64,000 nucleotides of DNA, taken from Niastella soli. GTDB taxonomy: Bacteria > Bacteroidota > Bacteroidia > Chitinophagales > Chitinophagaceae. The notes beneath the pieces were generated by a model, which worked only from the letters and a program-made list of their open reading frames with translations, was not told the origin of the DNA and made no database searches. The DNA lies in NCBI RefSeq assembly GCF_017742245.1, contig NZ_JAGHKO010000001.1, positions 2,137,061 to 2,201,060 of the forward strand. Direction: 5' to 3'. Numbering within the stretch: position 1 is the first letter of the stretch; the number at the start of each line of letters is the position of its first letter. A program made the translations under genes and the position numbers. Positions 55,091 to 63,781 of the stretch are shown in pieces.

Positions 55091-55522
55091 ATGCCAGTTA
55101 AAATCAGACTGCAACGCCATGGGTCTAAAAAAAGACCATTTTATTTCATCGTAGTGGCCGATGCACGCTCTCCGCGTGATGGTAAGTTTATCCAAAAGTT
55201 AGGTACTTACAACCCTCTTACAGTTCCTGCAACAATTCAGCTGGATCGCCAGAAAGCCCTCGATTGGCTTCATAAAGGCGCTCAACCTACTGATACTGTG
55301 CGCAGAATTCTGTCGTACAAGGGTGTATTGTACCTGAAACATTTGTTGCGTGGTGTAAAACTGGGTCTATTCGACGAAGCTACCGCTATGGAGAAATTCC
55401 AGAAGTGGCATGCTGAGCACGAGGTCCAGGTTAAAAAGCGTCAGGAGACAAATGCTAGGGAAAGAAGGCCGCGCAGAGGCGGTGCTGGTGCTCCCCCGGT
55501 AAGACCGCGCAGAGGAGAATAA
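55091..55522 (+). CDS. rpsP: 30S ribosomal protein S16
   Basis: 143 residues. The S16 core is at the N-terminus ([42 protein letters not shown] ... [19 protein letters not shown]). About 60 residues extend beyond the usual core and end in a strongly basic tail ([29 protein letters not shown]), as often in Bacteroidota. The next gene in the same direction is rimM, 780 bases later, after a terminator and a periodic repeat block. Confidence 0.97.
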   Translation: MPVKIRLQRHGSKKRPFYFIVVADARSPRDGKFIQKLGTYNPLTVPATIQLDRQKALDWLHKGAQPTDTVRRILSYKGVLYLKHLLRGVKLGLFDEATAMEKFQKWHAEHEVQVKKRQETNARERRPRRGGAGAPPVRPRRGE

Positions 55523-55553
55523 GCTACGCAGTATAGCTAACTGTCAACTTGTT

Positions 55554-55587
55554 AAATCCTCCCGACCTGGTCGGGAGGATTTTTTTC
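55554..55587 (+). terminator. Terminator after rpsP
   Basis: Perfect 13-bp stem AAATCCTCCCGAC / GTCGGGAGGATTT, three-base loop and seven T. Confidence 0.94.
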
Positions 55588-55704
55588 TTTTATAAGCTGA
55601 AAGCATTGGGCTGTTATTCGCCAAACCGGCGGGTAGCAGCCCATTGCTTTTTAACTGATAAACTGGTAGGGGAGTTTTATTGCAATGGGGGGTAGGCTTC
55701 AGGA

Positions 55705-56220
55705 GAGTTGCCTGGGTATTGCCTGAGTATTGCCTGGGAATGGCCTGCGGATCGCCTATATGACCAGGGGTTCTGTGGGCAGTCCCCTGAGTGTCCCAAG
55801 GCAATACCTGGCCCATTGGCCGGCCATTCCACTACCATTCCACTACCATTCCACTACCATTTCACTACCCTTCGAATACCAGCACTTGTACTAAACTCGA
55901 TGGCTTATTGTAGGCCAGTTGTCTGGAAGTGGTCGGGTAGTTGTCTGATAGTGGTCAGATAGTTGTCTGATAGTGGTCAGGAAGTGGTCATACGGACTAG
56001 AGTCCCCAGAGCATATCCAGAGCACCCTGTGAGAATCCCCAGACCATTAAACTACTATTACGCTACCAACCGAATACCATTTCAGGTCAAAGAAACAACC
56101 AGGGATGCCGCATTTAAAGGTGACACCAAACAGGAATATCACCCGGACCTCACAGGGATAAAGTCCCTGTGAGGTCCTTGTTAGGTCCTTGTGAGGTCCC
56201 TGTGAGGTCCTTGTTAGGTC
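55705..56220. repeat. 11-bp periodic repeat block between rpsP and rimM
   Basis: Five successive word families, all with an 11-bp unit. (A) 55705-55759: GTATTGCCTGG type x5. (B) 55824-55878: CCATTCCACTA x3, CCATTTCACTA and a decayed copy. (C) 55917-55993: AGTTGTCTGAT alternating with AGTGGTCAGAT, seven units. (D) 56003-56090: degenerate units ending AGCA/ACCA/ACTA, eight units. (E) 56172-56220: AGGTCCTTGTK x4 and a partial. A 14-bp perfect stem at 56145-56177 precedes E. Open frames in it are not credible genes. Confidence 0.9.
56145..56177. repeat. Perfect hairpin next to the 11-bp repeats
   Basis: GGACCTCACAGGGA and TCCCTGTGAGGTCC, 14 bp, around TAAAG. The right arm runs into the AGGTCCTTGTK array. 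No T-tract. Confidence 0.8.
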
Positions 56221-56287
56221 ATTAGGCATCCAGAACCGGTTCATCAAAAATCCCTGGCCCGGCATTGCCTGTTGGCGGTTGAAAAGT

Positions 56288-56295
56288 TACCTTTG
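56288..56295 (+). promoter_or_regulatory. TAnnTTTG element 7 nt before rimM
   Basis: TACCTTTG, then CGGCCTT, then ATG. This suggests that rimM has its own promoter and a near-leaderless mRNA. Confidence 0.5.
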
Positions 56296-56302
56296 CGGCC
56301 TT

Positions 56303-56821
56303 ATGATCAACTATCACAGCATTGGAAAAATAGTGGCCACTTTTGGAGTAAAGGGCGAAGTAGTGTTGCACCATCAATTAGGGAAGAAGACCACTTTGAA
56401 AGGCCTGGAGACCATTTTTATTGAGGAAAAGAAAGATGAAATGCTGCCTTATTTCCTGGAAGGCGCCGCCCGTATAAAGAATGATGAGGAAATATTTTTG
56501 AAGTTTGAGGGCATCGATACTAAAGAAGCGGCACACAAACTGATGCAAAAGCGGGTATGGCTGCCACAGGAAGAGTTTGAGAAATATGTTTCCAAATCGG
56601 CCCCCATTATGCTGCTGGGGTATCATATTATCAATGAAGGGACCGATCTGGGTGAAATACTGGAGATCATTGAGCAACCGCATCAGCTCCTTTGCAGGAT
56701 CGATTTAAAGGGCAAGGAAGCCCTGATCCCCGTACATGAGGATTTCCTGCTTAAGATAGATCAGAAGAAGAAACAGGTGCATGTAGAGCTGCCTGAGGGG
56801 CTGTTGGATATATATAGTTGA
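56303..56821 (+). CDS. rimM: Ribosome maturation factor RimM
   Basis: 172 residues from ATG at 56303. N-terminal RimM domain (YHSIGKIVATFGVKGEVVLHHQLG ... EIFLKFEGIDTKEAAHKLMQKRVWLP) and a C-terminal PRC barrel (LLGYHIINEGTDLGEILEIIEQPHQLLCRI ... EALIPVHEDFLLKID). Assists 30S head assembly with S19. The TTG-led extension to 56279 would overlap the promoter element. The last codons AGT TGA are inside an AGTTGAGTTGATAGG word, continuous with repeats after the gene. Confidence 0.93.
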   Translation: MINYHSIGKIVATFGVKGEVVLHHQLGKKTTLKGLETIFIEEKKDEMLPYFLEGAARIKNDEEIFLKFEGIDTKEAAHKLMQKRVWLPQEEFEKYVSKSAPIMLLGYHIINEGTDLGEILEIIEQPHQLLCRIDLKGKEALIPVHEDFLLKIDQKKKQVHVELPEGLLDIYS

Positions 56822-56888
56822 GTTGATAGGGTTGATGGAGTTGATAAGGTTGATACATTGCCCATTGCCTATTCCCCATTGCCTATTG
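56819..56888. repeat. Short repeat block between convergent rimM and DinB-like gene
   Basis: GTTGATAGG, GTTGATGGA, GTTGATAAG 9-mers, then ATTGCCC/ATTGCCT heptamers, which continue into the last codons of the DinB-like gene. Confidence 0.8.
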
Positions 56889-57441
56889 CCTTTAACGTAT
56901 TCTCAATCTGCACAAAATGCCTTTGGTGGTGCGCAACAATAAACCCAAACACATCGCCCATTTTTAATTTGAACAGGGGTGTAATAGAGAGGGGGATGCG
57001 AATTCGACTTATATCCACCTGCTGGGCTTTATCGAGCAGCTGCAACAGTAAGATCTCCTGCTGTTCAAATTCACCTAACACTTTCAGTCCATTGAGAACT
57101 GGCTCCGGATTGTGATTTTTTACTGTTTTCATTTTGTGCGTGATGGTCCCATCGGCTTTGGGGCGCATACTGTTGGTGAAATAACCACCCAGCCAGCCGG
57201 ATACAAACCATTCCGTAGCCGTATCATTATGGGCGTTTATTGATCTTTCCAGTTCGGGCAGGTAAAAACGGCCATAGGTATTCAGGTGCTCTATTACCTG
57301 GGCTACGCTCCATCGGCCAGGGGCAGGTTGCTGAACCTGTATGTCAGCTGGTAATTGTTTCAACTGGGCCAGTCGTGACATTAGCTGACGGGTATCAGTT
57401 TGCAGCGTCTCGAGATAGGTTGTTGCCTGTATTTTTTTCAT
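56869..57441 (-). CDS. DinB/YfiT-like four-helix protein
   Basis: 190 residues. The DinB-fold metal pattern is visible: an early His in SVAQVIEHLNTYGRF and a later HHQRH pair (FIVAHHQRHFVQIENTL). These proteins include thiol-S-transferases using bacillithiol or similar; bshA elsewhere in the window shows that the thiol is made in this organism. The last five codons and stop (IGNGE) are the translation of GGCAAT-type heptamers of the adjoining repeat, so the true C-terminus may have been replaced. Confidence 0.85.
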   Translation of the reverse strand: MKKIQATTYLETLQTDTRQLMSRLAQLKQLPADIQVQQPAPGRWSVAQVIEHLNTYGRFYLPELERSINAHNDTATEWFVSGWLGGYFTNSMRPKADGTITHKMKTVKNHNPEPVLNGLKVLGEFEQQEILLLQLLDKAQQVDISRIRIPLSITPLFKLKMGDVFGFIVAHHQRHFVQIENTLKAIGNGE

Positions 57442-57733
<292 letters not shown>

Positions 57734-58318
57734 TCATTCAATACGAACAGTAGCCATCAACTTACTAAAAGTGGTGGCATCCATACCCAAATAGGAGGCC
57801 AGGTATTTATGCGGTATCAGTTGCAACACGTGCGGACTGCGTTTGAATAAGGTCCTGAACTTTTCCTCGGCACTGAACGTGAGTAATTCCACGTGACGTT
57901 CCAACACCCCCATCAGGGCAAAGGAAGCAGAGCGGGCAATCAGTTTCTCTATATTCCGATGCTTATCCATAAGCTGTTGTAACTGAGTATATGTAGTCCG
58001 CAACAGGGTACTGCTTGTTAACGTTTCCAGAAAATACCGTGAGGGCAATTGGGTAAGAAAGGAATCGGCAATACCCGAAAAATTATAGGGATACGTAAAT
58101 ACCAGTGTGGCCTCATGGTGTGCATCGATGTAAAAAGCCCGTTGAATGCCTTCCAGGACAAAATAGAGATGGCGTTCGGTTTCGCCGGCTACAGTAAGCG
58201 TGGTCTTCCTTTTATACTGATGCAGTTGCCAAATGCCCGATAGATCGCGCCATTCTTCCGCATTGAGGGGATGTATGCTGGTAAAATGTTTCTTTAATTG
58301 TTCCAGGCCTTTTTCCAA
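57734..58318 (-). CDS. Crp/Fnr family regulator
   Basis: 194 residues, the common short Bacteroidota form: cNMP-binding-like domain (LSGIWQLHQYKRKTTLTVAGETERHLYFVLEGIQRAFYI ... ATLVFTYPYNFSGIADSFLTQ) and a helix-turn-helix (LIPHKYLASYLGMDATTFSKLMATVRIE). A metabolite ligand cannot be predicted. The heptamer mosaic begins 2 bases after the stop. Different from the first Crp-type regulator at 39 kb, with which it shares only the domain plan. Confidence 0.9.
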   Translation of the reverse strand: MEKGLEQLKKHFTSIHPLNAEEWRDLSGIWQLHQYKRKTTLTVAGETERHLYFVLEGIQRAFYIDAHHEATLVFTYPYNFSGIADSFLTQLPSRYFLETLTSSTLLRTTYTQLQQLMDKHRNIEKLIARSASFALMGVLERHVELLTFSAEEKFRTLFKRSPHVLQLIPHKYLASYLGMDATTFSKLMATVRIE

Positions 58319-58630
58319 ACTGCTTTTTTCTTTAAAGGTAGGGAGGATGTTGGGAAGTTTGCAAGTGAGTTGTGAGTGGTGAGTGGGCTCGCTATTTTTT
58401 TATTAGTCCTGAAAATTAGGAGATTCCGCGTCGCGGATTTTCCTTGTCACAACCTGTCCCGACTTGTCGGGCGACACGCGCAGCGTGGAGCGTATTGCTG
58501 TATTCCATTGCCGATTGCTCTCGGCTGAGCCGAGACCGACTGTCGATACAAATCAGAGTTCCGCAATAAGGACGTTTCACGTTTGCCGTCTGCCGTTTGC
58601 CGAATTTTATATCGTAAATTGCATTAGTTA
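58319..58630. repeat. 312-base repeat-rich spacer before DNA polymerase IV
   Basis: Contains the GTGAGTG module (58382-58427), a CGCGTCGCGG word, CACGCGCAGC (58474-58490), the 17-bp palindrome at 58519-58535, and GTTTCAC/GTTTGCC/GTCTGCC heptamers at 58574-58601, ending 30 bases before the gene start. No gene. Confidence 0.85.
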
Positions 58631-59776
58631 ATGAGCATTCCCCAACGTATCATAGCACACTTTGATCTGGACGCATTCTTCGTTTCTGTTGAATGCCTGA
58701 ACAATCCATCACTAAAAGGATTACCGCTGATCGTGGGCGGACGGGAGCGGGGAGTGGTGGCCGCCTGTAGTTATGAAGCCCGCAAGTTTGGTATTCATTC
58801 TGCCATGCCCATGAAAACAGCCCTGCGGTTATGTCCGCATGCTACTGTAGTAAAGGGTACCCGTGGTGAGTACAGCCGCTATTCGCGCTGGGTTACCGAC
58901 ATCATTGCCAATAAAGCACCCCTGTTTGAAAAAGCTTCTATCGACGAATTCTATCTTGACCTAACGGGAATGGATAAATACTTCAATCCCTATCAATGGA
59001 CGATCGACTTGCGTCAGGAGATCATCGATAAAACCGGATTGCCCATTTCGTTTGGACTTGCAGCTAATAAAATGGTTGCCAAAATTGCTACCGATGAAGC
59101 CAAGCCCAATGGGTACCTGCATATTGCCTTTGGGCGCGAAAAAGAATTCCTGGCACCATTAAAAGTAAATAAAATACCGGGCGTGGGCGAAAGCACTTTT
59201 CATACCCTGCGCGATCTGGGTGTTGAGACCATCGCCGATGTAGCTTTACTACCGATCGAGCTGCTGGAAAACCGGTTTGGGAAGTATGGCGCTGATCTGT
59301 GGCATAAGGCACATGGTATCCATCACAGCGAAGTGGTACCCTTCCATGAAGCAAAATCCATCTCTACTGAAAGTACTTTCGAAGAAAATGTCCTTGATAC
59401 AGAGCGCCTGATGAATGAGCTGGTGCGTATGACAGAAAGGGTGGCGTACGAGCTTCGGCAGGATAACAAAATGGCCGGATGTGTTGCGGTGAAAATTCGC
59501 TATCCTGATTTTGAAACCACCTCCCGGCAAACCAGCATTGATTACACCTCCTACGACGATGAACTGATTCCCAAGGCTAAAGACCTGTTTCACAAGCTGT
59601 ACCGAAAAGGGCAACCCGTTAGGCTGCTGGGCGTACGGCTGAGTGAGTTGGTTGATGAAGCTGTACAGACAAATTTGTTCAGTGATGTTGAAAAAAAGAC
59701 CGAGCTTTATAAGGCTATCGATGACGTAAAAAACCGGTTCGGCACTAAATCACTTACCAAGGCTGCGGGGAAATAA
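58631..59776 (+). CDS. dinB: DNA polymerase IV
   Basis: 381 residues, Y-family polymerase. Catalytic residues are visible in HFDLDAFFVSVE (Asp) and KASIDEFYLDLT (Asp-Glu), with the steric and nucleotide contact CSYEARKFGI. Helix-hairpin-helix in the thumb (IPGVGESTFHTLRDLGVETIADV) and a little-finger domain (KSISTESTFEEN ... VAVKIRYPDFETTSRQTSI). Translesion synthesis. The C-terminal clamp-binding motif may be QTNLF near residue 355. Confidence 0.96.
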   Translation: MSIPQRIIAHFDLDAFFVSVECLNNPSLKGLPLIVGGRERGVVAACSYEARKFGIHSAMPMKTALRLCPHATVVKGTRGEYSRYSRWVTDIIANKAPLFEKASIDEFYLDLTGMDKYFNPYQWTIDLRQEIIDKTGLPISFGLAANKMVAKIATDEAKPNGYLHIAFGREKEFLAPLKVNKIPGVGESTFHTLRDLGVETIADVALLPIELLENRFGKYGADLWHKAHGIHHSEVVPFHEAKSISTESTFEENVLDTERLMNELVRMTERVAYELRQDNKMAGCVAVKIRYPDFETTSRQTSIDYTSYDDELIPKAKDLFHKLYRKGQPVRLLGVRLSELVDEAVQTNLFSDVEKKTELYKAIDDVKNRFGTKSLTKAAGK

Positions 59777-59954
59777 TAATTGGGTAATATCCAATATTTT
59801 ATCAGTGTGACTACCCATTGGATGGTATTTTTTACCTGTAAAACAAAAAATGGGTTATAAGTCTACTTTATGAGTAGGGATTTGTATCTTCGTACTCCTT
59901 TAAAGTGTTAACAATCATTAGCATTCATTTTATCAACCTTAAAATACTTAGTAT

Positions 59955-60590
59955 ATGAGTTTAAGATTAGGCGACATTGCTCCTAACTTTCAGGCAAAGA
60001 CCACAGCCGGTGATATTGATTTTTATGAATTCCTTGGTAATGGTTGGGGTATCCTGTTTTCTCACCCTGCTGATTATACACCAGTTTGTACTACCGAATT
60101 AGGCAAAACTGCATTGTTGCAGGAAGAATTTGCTAAACGCAATGTAAAAGTGCTGGCTGTTAGTGTTGATCCGCTTGATAAACACTTGGGTTGGGTAAAA
60201 GACATCAATGAAACACAAAATTGCAACGTTGGTTTCCCTATCATCGCTGATGAGGACAGAAACGTGGCTACTTTGTACGATATGATCCACCCAAATGCTT
60301 CTGAAACTTTTACTGTACGTTCACTGTTCGTGATAGGACCCGATAAAAAGGTAAAACTGATGATCACCTATCCCGCTTCTACAGGAAGAAACTTTTATGA
60401 AGTATTACGCGTGGTTGATTCACTGCAACTGACTGCTAACTATAGTGTAGCTACACCAGCGGACTGGAAAGAAGGTGAAGATGTAATTGTGGTTCCTGCT
60501 GTATCTACTGATGATGCCATCAAGAAGTTCCCTAAAGGCGTTAAGGTTGTTAAACCTTACCTGCGTTATACCCCTCAGCCGAACAAATAA
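59955..60590 (+). CDS. 1-Cys peroxiredoxin (Prx6/AhpC-TSA family)
   Basis: 211 residues. The peroxidatic Cys is C45 in SHPADYTPVCTTELG; the later C-terminal part (MITYPASTGRNFYEVLRVVDSLQLTANYSVATPADWKEGEDVIVVPAV) marks the Prx6 subgroup. Reduces hydroperoxides in the cytoplasm. The 178-base upstream region has TATCTTCG (7 of 8), and the gene ends in a strong terminator. Confidence 0.94.
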   Translation: MSLRLGDIAPNFQAKTTAGDIDFYEFLGNGWGILFSHPADYTPVCTTELGKTALLQEEFAKRNVKVLAVSVDPLDKHLGWVKDINETQNCNVGFPIIADEDRNVATLYDMIHPNASETFTVRSLFVIGPDKKVKLMITYPASTGRNFYEVLRVVDSLQLTANYSVATPADWKEGEDVIVVPAVSTDDAIKKFPKGVKVVKPYLRYTPQPNK

Positions 60591-60615
60591 GGTTGGTAAA
60601 AATAGTTCGAGATAT

Positions 60616-60651
60616 ACGGGGCTGACCTTTTTGGGTCAGCCCCGTTTTTTT
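60616..60651 (+). terminator. Terminator after the peroxiredoxin gene
   Basis: Perfect 12-bp stem ACGGGGCTGACC / GGTCAGCCCCGT and seven T. Confidence 0.94.
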
Positions 60652-60714
60652 ATAAAAATAGCCGCCCTGTTACGTCGCCAGTGTTGAAATCTCTGTTAAG
60701 GGCGCCCCATCTTT

Positions 60715-61500
60715 TTAATGGCCGGGGTTGTATTTTTCCCTGAATATTTTATCGGTGTTGCCATAAATGTAGGCGGAGCTTTTTTTGAAATCTGATCTTA
60801 TGTTGGGGGTAAGATGGTGGACCCAGCCAGGGTTGTTTTCCTGCCGGAAATATGCATATAAAGCCAGGGCATATCCCCATTCCCGTTGTTTTAGATAACC
60901 AAGGGTGCTGTGTCCGCGGGTATCGAAATTTTTGATCTCTCTGAAAGCGCAATTGGCATTAAATACCCCAATGCCAAAAAGCACGGTGGTTAGATCGGTC
61001 AATGACTCATCGTTAAAAGAGACCCGTTTTTCGCCTAATAATTTTATATGGGCGAACTCGTGTGCAATAATAGCCACCAGTTTTTCAGGGTCTTTTAAAT
61101 TATTCTTTTCTATAAACACATCGAATTGGCCGGTTTCATTCTTACCAAAGTATAAACCGGCTGTTAATGGCGAGTCGCTGTTCTCATCAGGCTGTGTAAA
61201 CATTCTGAAGCCATAATCACTTTGTATTTCCTGTACGCTTTCATTGTAAAGATCGAGGTTGATCATTTGCAGATCGATCTCCATTTGACGGGCTATAATA
61301 TGAGCGGTTTGGATGAATGATCCTTTTGTGCCATCATAGGGAAAAGGAAAATACTCGGTAGTGGGAAAAAGCATGGGCTTTGTTCGCAGATTATTTTCAC
61401 CAAATTCCTGCACCAGCCAAACAAAGGCCTGTTCCATCCAAAGCCGTGTGTTGGTATCGATGGGGCACTCCCGCTGCTTTTTTGAAAATAGACCGAACAT
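60715..61500 (-). CDS. Cytoplasmic protein with a HEFAH zinc-binding motif
   Basis: 261 residues from ATG at 61500. No signal peptide. The zinc metallopeptidase motif IIAHEFAHIKLLGE lies near residue 145, with a possible third ligand downstream (DESLTDLTTVLFGIGVF). No named peptidase family was recognised; it is a stand-alone gene. TAAATTTG on the minus strand at 61510-61517 ends 9 nt before ATG. The longer open frame would run into that promoter and was excluded. Confidence 0.72.
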   Translation of the reverse strand: MFGLFSKKQRECPIDTNTRLWMEQAFVWLVQEFGENNLRTKPMLFPTTEYFPFPYDGTKGSFIQTAHIIARQMEIDLQMINLDLYNESVQEIQSDYGFRMFTQPDENSDSPLTAGLYFGKNETGQFDVFIEKNNLKDPEKLVAIIAHEFAHIKLLGEKRVSFNDESLTDLTTVLFGIGVFNANCAFREIKNFDTRGHSTLGYLKQREWGYALALYAYFRQENNPGWVHHLTPNIRSDFKKSSAYIYGNTDKIFREKYNPGH

Positions 61501-61509
61501 AGTGCCTGG

Positions 61510-61517
61510 CAAATTTA
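61510..61517 (-). promoter_or_regulatory. TAnnTTTG element 9 nt before the HEFAH gene
   Basis: Exact TAAATTTG on the minus strand. It would give a very short leader. Confidence 0.5.
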
Positions 61518-61631
61518 TATGCTTAAAGTTACATATATCATTTTGCCTATGCAAATACGGCCAGCATCATTATAATCTAACCATGAACCGTAAACTATTT
61601 AAATAACTTAACTTCCCTGAAATTACTTACC

Positions 61632-62903
61632 ATGAAAAAACTGCTGCTTTTGCTCCTGGTCTGCCATCCAGTTTTGCTACTGGCGCAACGTACCATTCTG
61701 CATTGTGGTAAACTCATTGATGTTACCAAAGGGCAGGTGCTTACGGAATATTCCATTATTATAGAGGGCAATACCATCACTGATGTACAAGCAGGTTATA
61801 CCAAACCTGCGGGTACAGATAAAGTGATAGATCTTAAAAGCAAAACCGTTCTTCCCGGTCTGATCGATTGCCATGTGCATTTGGAACATGAGACCAGTCC
61901 TACCAGATACCTGGAAGAATTTACTAATAACCCGGCTGATTATGCTTTTCTATCGGTGGGGTTTGCAGAAAAAACATTGATGGCGGGTTTTACTTCAGTG
62001 CGCGACCTGGGTGGCTCTGGTGTAAATATTTCATTAAGGAATGCGATCAATAAAAAACTGGTTAAGGGCCCGCGTGTATTCACCGCTGGTAAAGCTATTG
62101 CCACTACCGGTGGCCATGCCGACCCTACCAATGGCTATAGAAAAGACCTGATGGATGATCCTGGTCCGGCAGCTGGGGTGGCCAATGGCGCTGATGAATG
62201 CCGGAAGGCAGTACGGCAGCGTTATAAAGAGGGGAGTGATGTAATAAAGATCACGGCAAGCGGTGGTGTTCTAAGCGTTGCTAAAAGCGGTGAGAACCCA
62301 CAGTTTACAGAAGAAGAGATAAAGGCCATTGTAGAAACAGCGCATGATTATGGCTTTAAAGTAGCGGCTCACTGCCATGGCGCCGAAGCCATGAAAAGAG
62401 CGGTAAAGGCCGGTGTGAACAGCATTGAGCACGGCACCTTGATGGACGAAGAAGTGATGGCCTTAATGAAACAGCATGGTACTTATTATGTTCCTACAAT
62501 CACTGCCGGAAGATCGGTGGCTGATTCAGCAAAAAAACCGGGTTATTATCCTGCACTGGTAACCCCCAAGGCGTTGGCCATTGGGCCTAAAATACAAAGT
62601 ACCTTTTCTAAAGCCTATAAAGCAGGAGTAAAGATAGCTTTTGGTACCGATGCCGGCGTATATGCGCATGGAAAGAACTGGCTGGAGTTTGTATATATGA
62701 CGGAAGGGGGGATGCCGGCTATGGAAGCCATTCAGTCGGCCACGGTCTCAGCCGCTGACCTGATTGGCGTAAATGATAAAATAGGCAGTATTGAAAAAGG
62801 AAAACTGGCGGATATTATTGCGGTGGACGGGGACCCTGTTAAAGATATTCAGGCGATGGGAAAGGTTGCTTTTGTTATGAAGGATGGAGTTGTTTATAAA
62901 TAA
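61632..62903 (+). CDS. Secreted amidohydrolase
   Basis: 423 residues; signal peptide MKKLLLLLLVCHPVLLLAQ. Amidohydrolase-superfamily metal site: LPGLIDCHVHLEHE (HxH), the carboxylated-Lys region VIKITASGGVLS, HCHGAEAMKRAV, SIEHGT, and FGTDAGVYAHG. This fits the exported prolidase/imidazolonepropionase-like group acting on Xaa-Pro dipeptides or similar. Substrate uncertain. Single gene. Confidence 0.88.
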   Translation: MKKLLLLLLVCHPVLLLAQRTILHCGKLIDVTKGQVLTEYSIIIEGNTITDVQAGYTKPAGTDKVIDLKSKTVLPGLIDCHVHLEHETSPTRYLEEFTNNPADYAFLSVGFAEKTLMAGFTSVRDLGGSGVNISLRNAINKKLVKGPRVFTAGKAIATTGGHADPTNGYRKDLMDDPGPAAGVANGADECRKAVRQRYKEGSDVIKITASGGVLSVAKSGENPQFTEEEIKAIVETAHDYGFKVAAHCHGAEAMKRAVKAGVNSIEHGTLMDEEVMALMKQHGTYYVPTITAGRSVADSAKKPGYYPALVTPKALAIGPKIQSTFSKAYKAGVKIAFGTDAGVYAHGKNWLEFVYMTEGGMPAMEAIQSATVSAADLIGVNDKIGSIEKGKLADIIAVDGDPVKDIQAMGKVAFVMKDGVVYK

Positions 62904-62908
62904 TATAC

Positions 62909-63052
62909 GACCTGTAAGGTGCATCATTTGAGCCTGCCTTCGTAGTGTGTTGACTTGCACCTGACAGGTCATGTAAATCAAAATGAGAATGACCTGTCAG
63001 GACCGCATAAACCATCTGATTGTTCAAGACCCGATGGCGGACCTTACAGGTC
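62909..63052. repeat. Nested inverted repeats of an ACCTGNCAGGT word
   Basis: Outer arms GACCTGTAAGGT (62909-62920) and ACCTTACAGGTC (63041-63052); inner arms CCTGACAGGTCAT (62960-62972) and ATGACCTGTCAGG (62989-63001). Each arm is itself a quasi-palindrome. It fills the gap between the convergent amidohydrolase and pseudouridine synthase genes. Confidence 0.85.
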
Positions 63053-63061
63053 ATTCTTTAA

Positions 63062-63781
63062 TTAACTATTCTTTCTTAACTGTTGTAATAATGCTCTCAT
63101 ATCCTTCGGCAGTTCTGCTGTCAGGTCATACTCATTCCCCTCCATATCAGTGAAACGTAACCGTTGGGCGTGTAACCCTGTTCTTGATAAAATGGGTTTT
63201 TCTTCTTCCTCGTTTTTACTCAGTTTATAGTTGCGTTTAAAAGAAGAGATCTTTACCGGAATGCCATCACCGTATAATTCATCGCACACCAAAGGATGAC
63301 CAACATATTGCATGTGCACCCTGATCTGGTGGGTACGGCCGGTATGAATGCGGAATTGTAACAGCGAGTACTTGCCAAAATCTTCCAGCACTTCATAATC
63401 GGTAACGGCTGCTTTCCCTCTTTGGTGAATGAGCATGACCCCTCTTTTCACCATGTTCTCTGCAATGGGAGCGTCGATGGTTTTTTGTTTTTCGGGTAAG
63501 GTGCCCGTAACGATACCGAAATAATATTTCTCTACCGTTCTTTCTTCAAATGCCTGTGACAGGTATTTATGTGTTTCAGGGTCTTTGGCAAATACAATGA
63601 TGCCACTGGTTTCGCGGTCGAGGCGGTGAACAGTGAATATTTGTCCGTATTTCTGTTGCAATATTTCTTTCAGGGAAATTTCTTTTCCTTCACGATCGGG
63701 AATACTTAATAAGCCCGGGGGTTTATTAATAACTATAAAATGATCGTTCTCTGCAATGATCTCCAATGATGCTTTAACCAC
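63062..63781 (-). CDS. RluA-type RNA pseudouridine synthase
   Basis: 239 residues starting at GTG. Catalytic Asp in FTVHRLDRETSGIIVFAKD; FRIHTGRTHQIRVHMQYVGHPLVCDELYG is also typical of the RluA family. There is no S4 domain. Pseudouridylates rRNA or tRNA; the target site cannot be assigned. It overlaps the next gene on the same strand by 8 bases, so both pseudouridine synthases are probably co-translated. Confidence 0.92.
   Translation of the reverse strand: MVKASLEIIAENDHFIVINKPPGLLSIPDREGKEISLKEILQQKYGQIFTVHRLDRETSGIIVFAKDPETHKYLSQAFEERTVEKYYFGIVTGTLPEKQKTIDAPIAENMVKRGVMLIHQRGKAAVTDYEVLEDFGKYSLLQFRIHTGRTHQIRVHMQYVGHPLVCDELYGDGIPVKISSFKRNYKLSKNEEEEKPILSRTGLHAQRLRFTDMEGNEYDLTAELPKDMRALLQQLRKNS

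Noticed and set aside
55708-56172. Open frames of 69-84 codons between rpsP and rimM
   Set aside because: They lie in the 11-bp repeats, which would force the same word through all frames; no protein-like composition.
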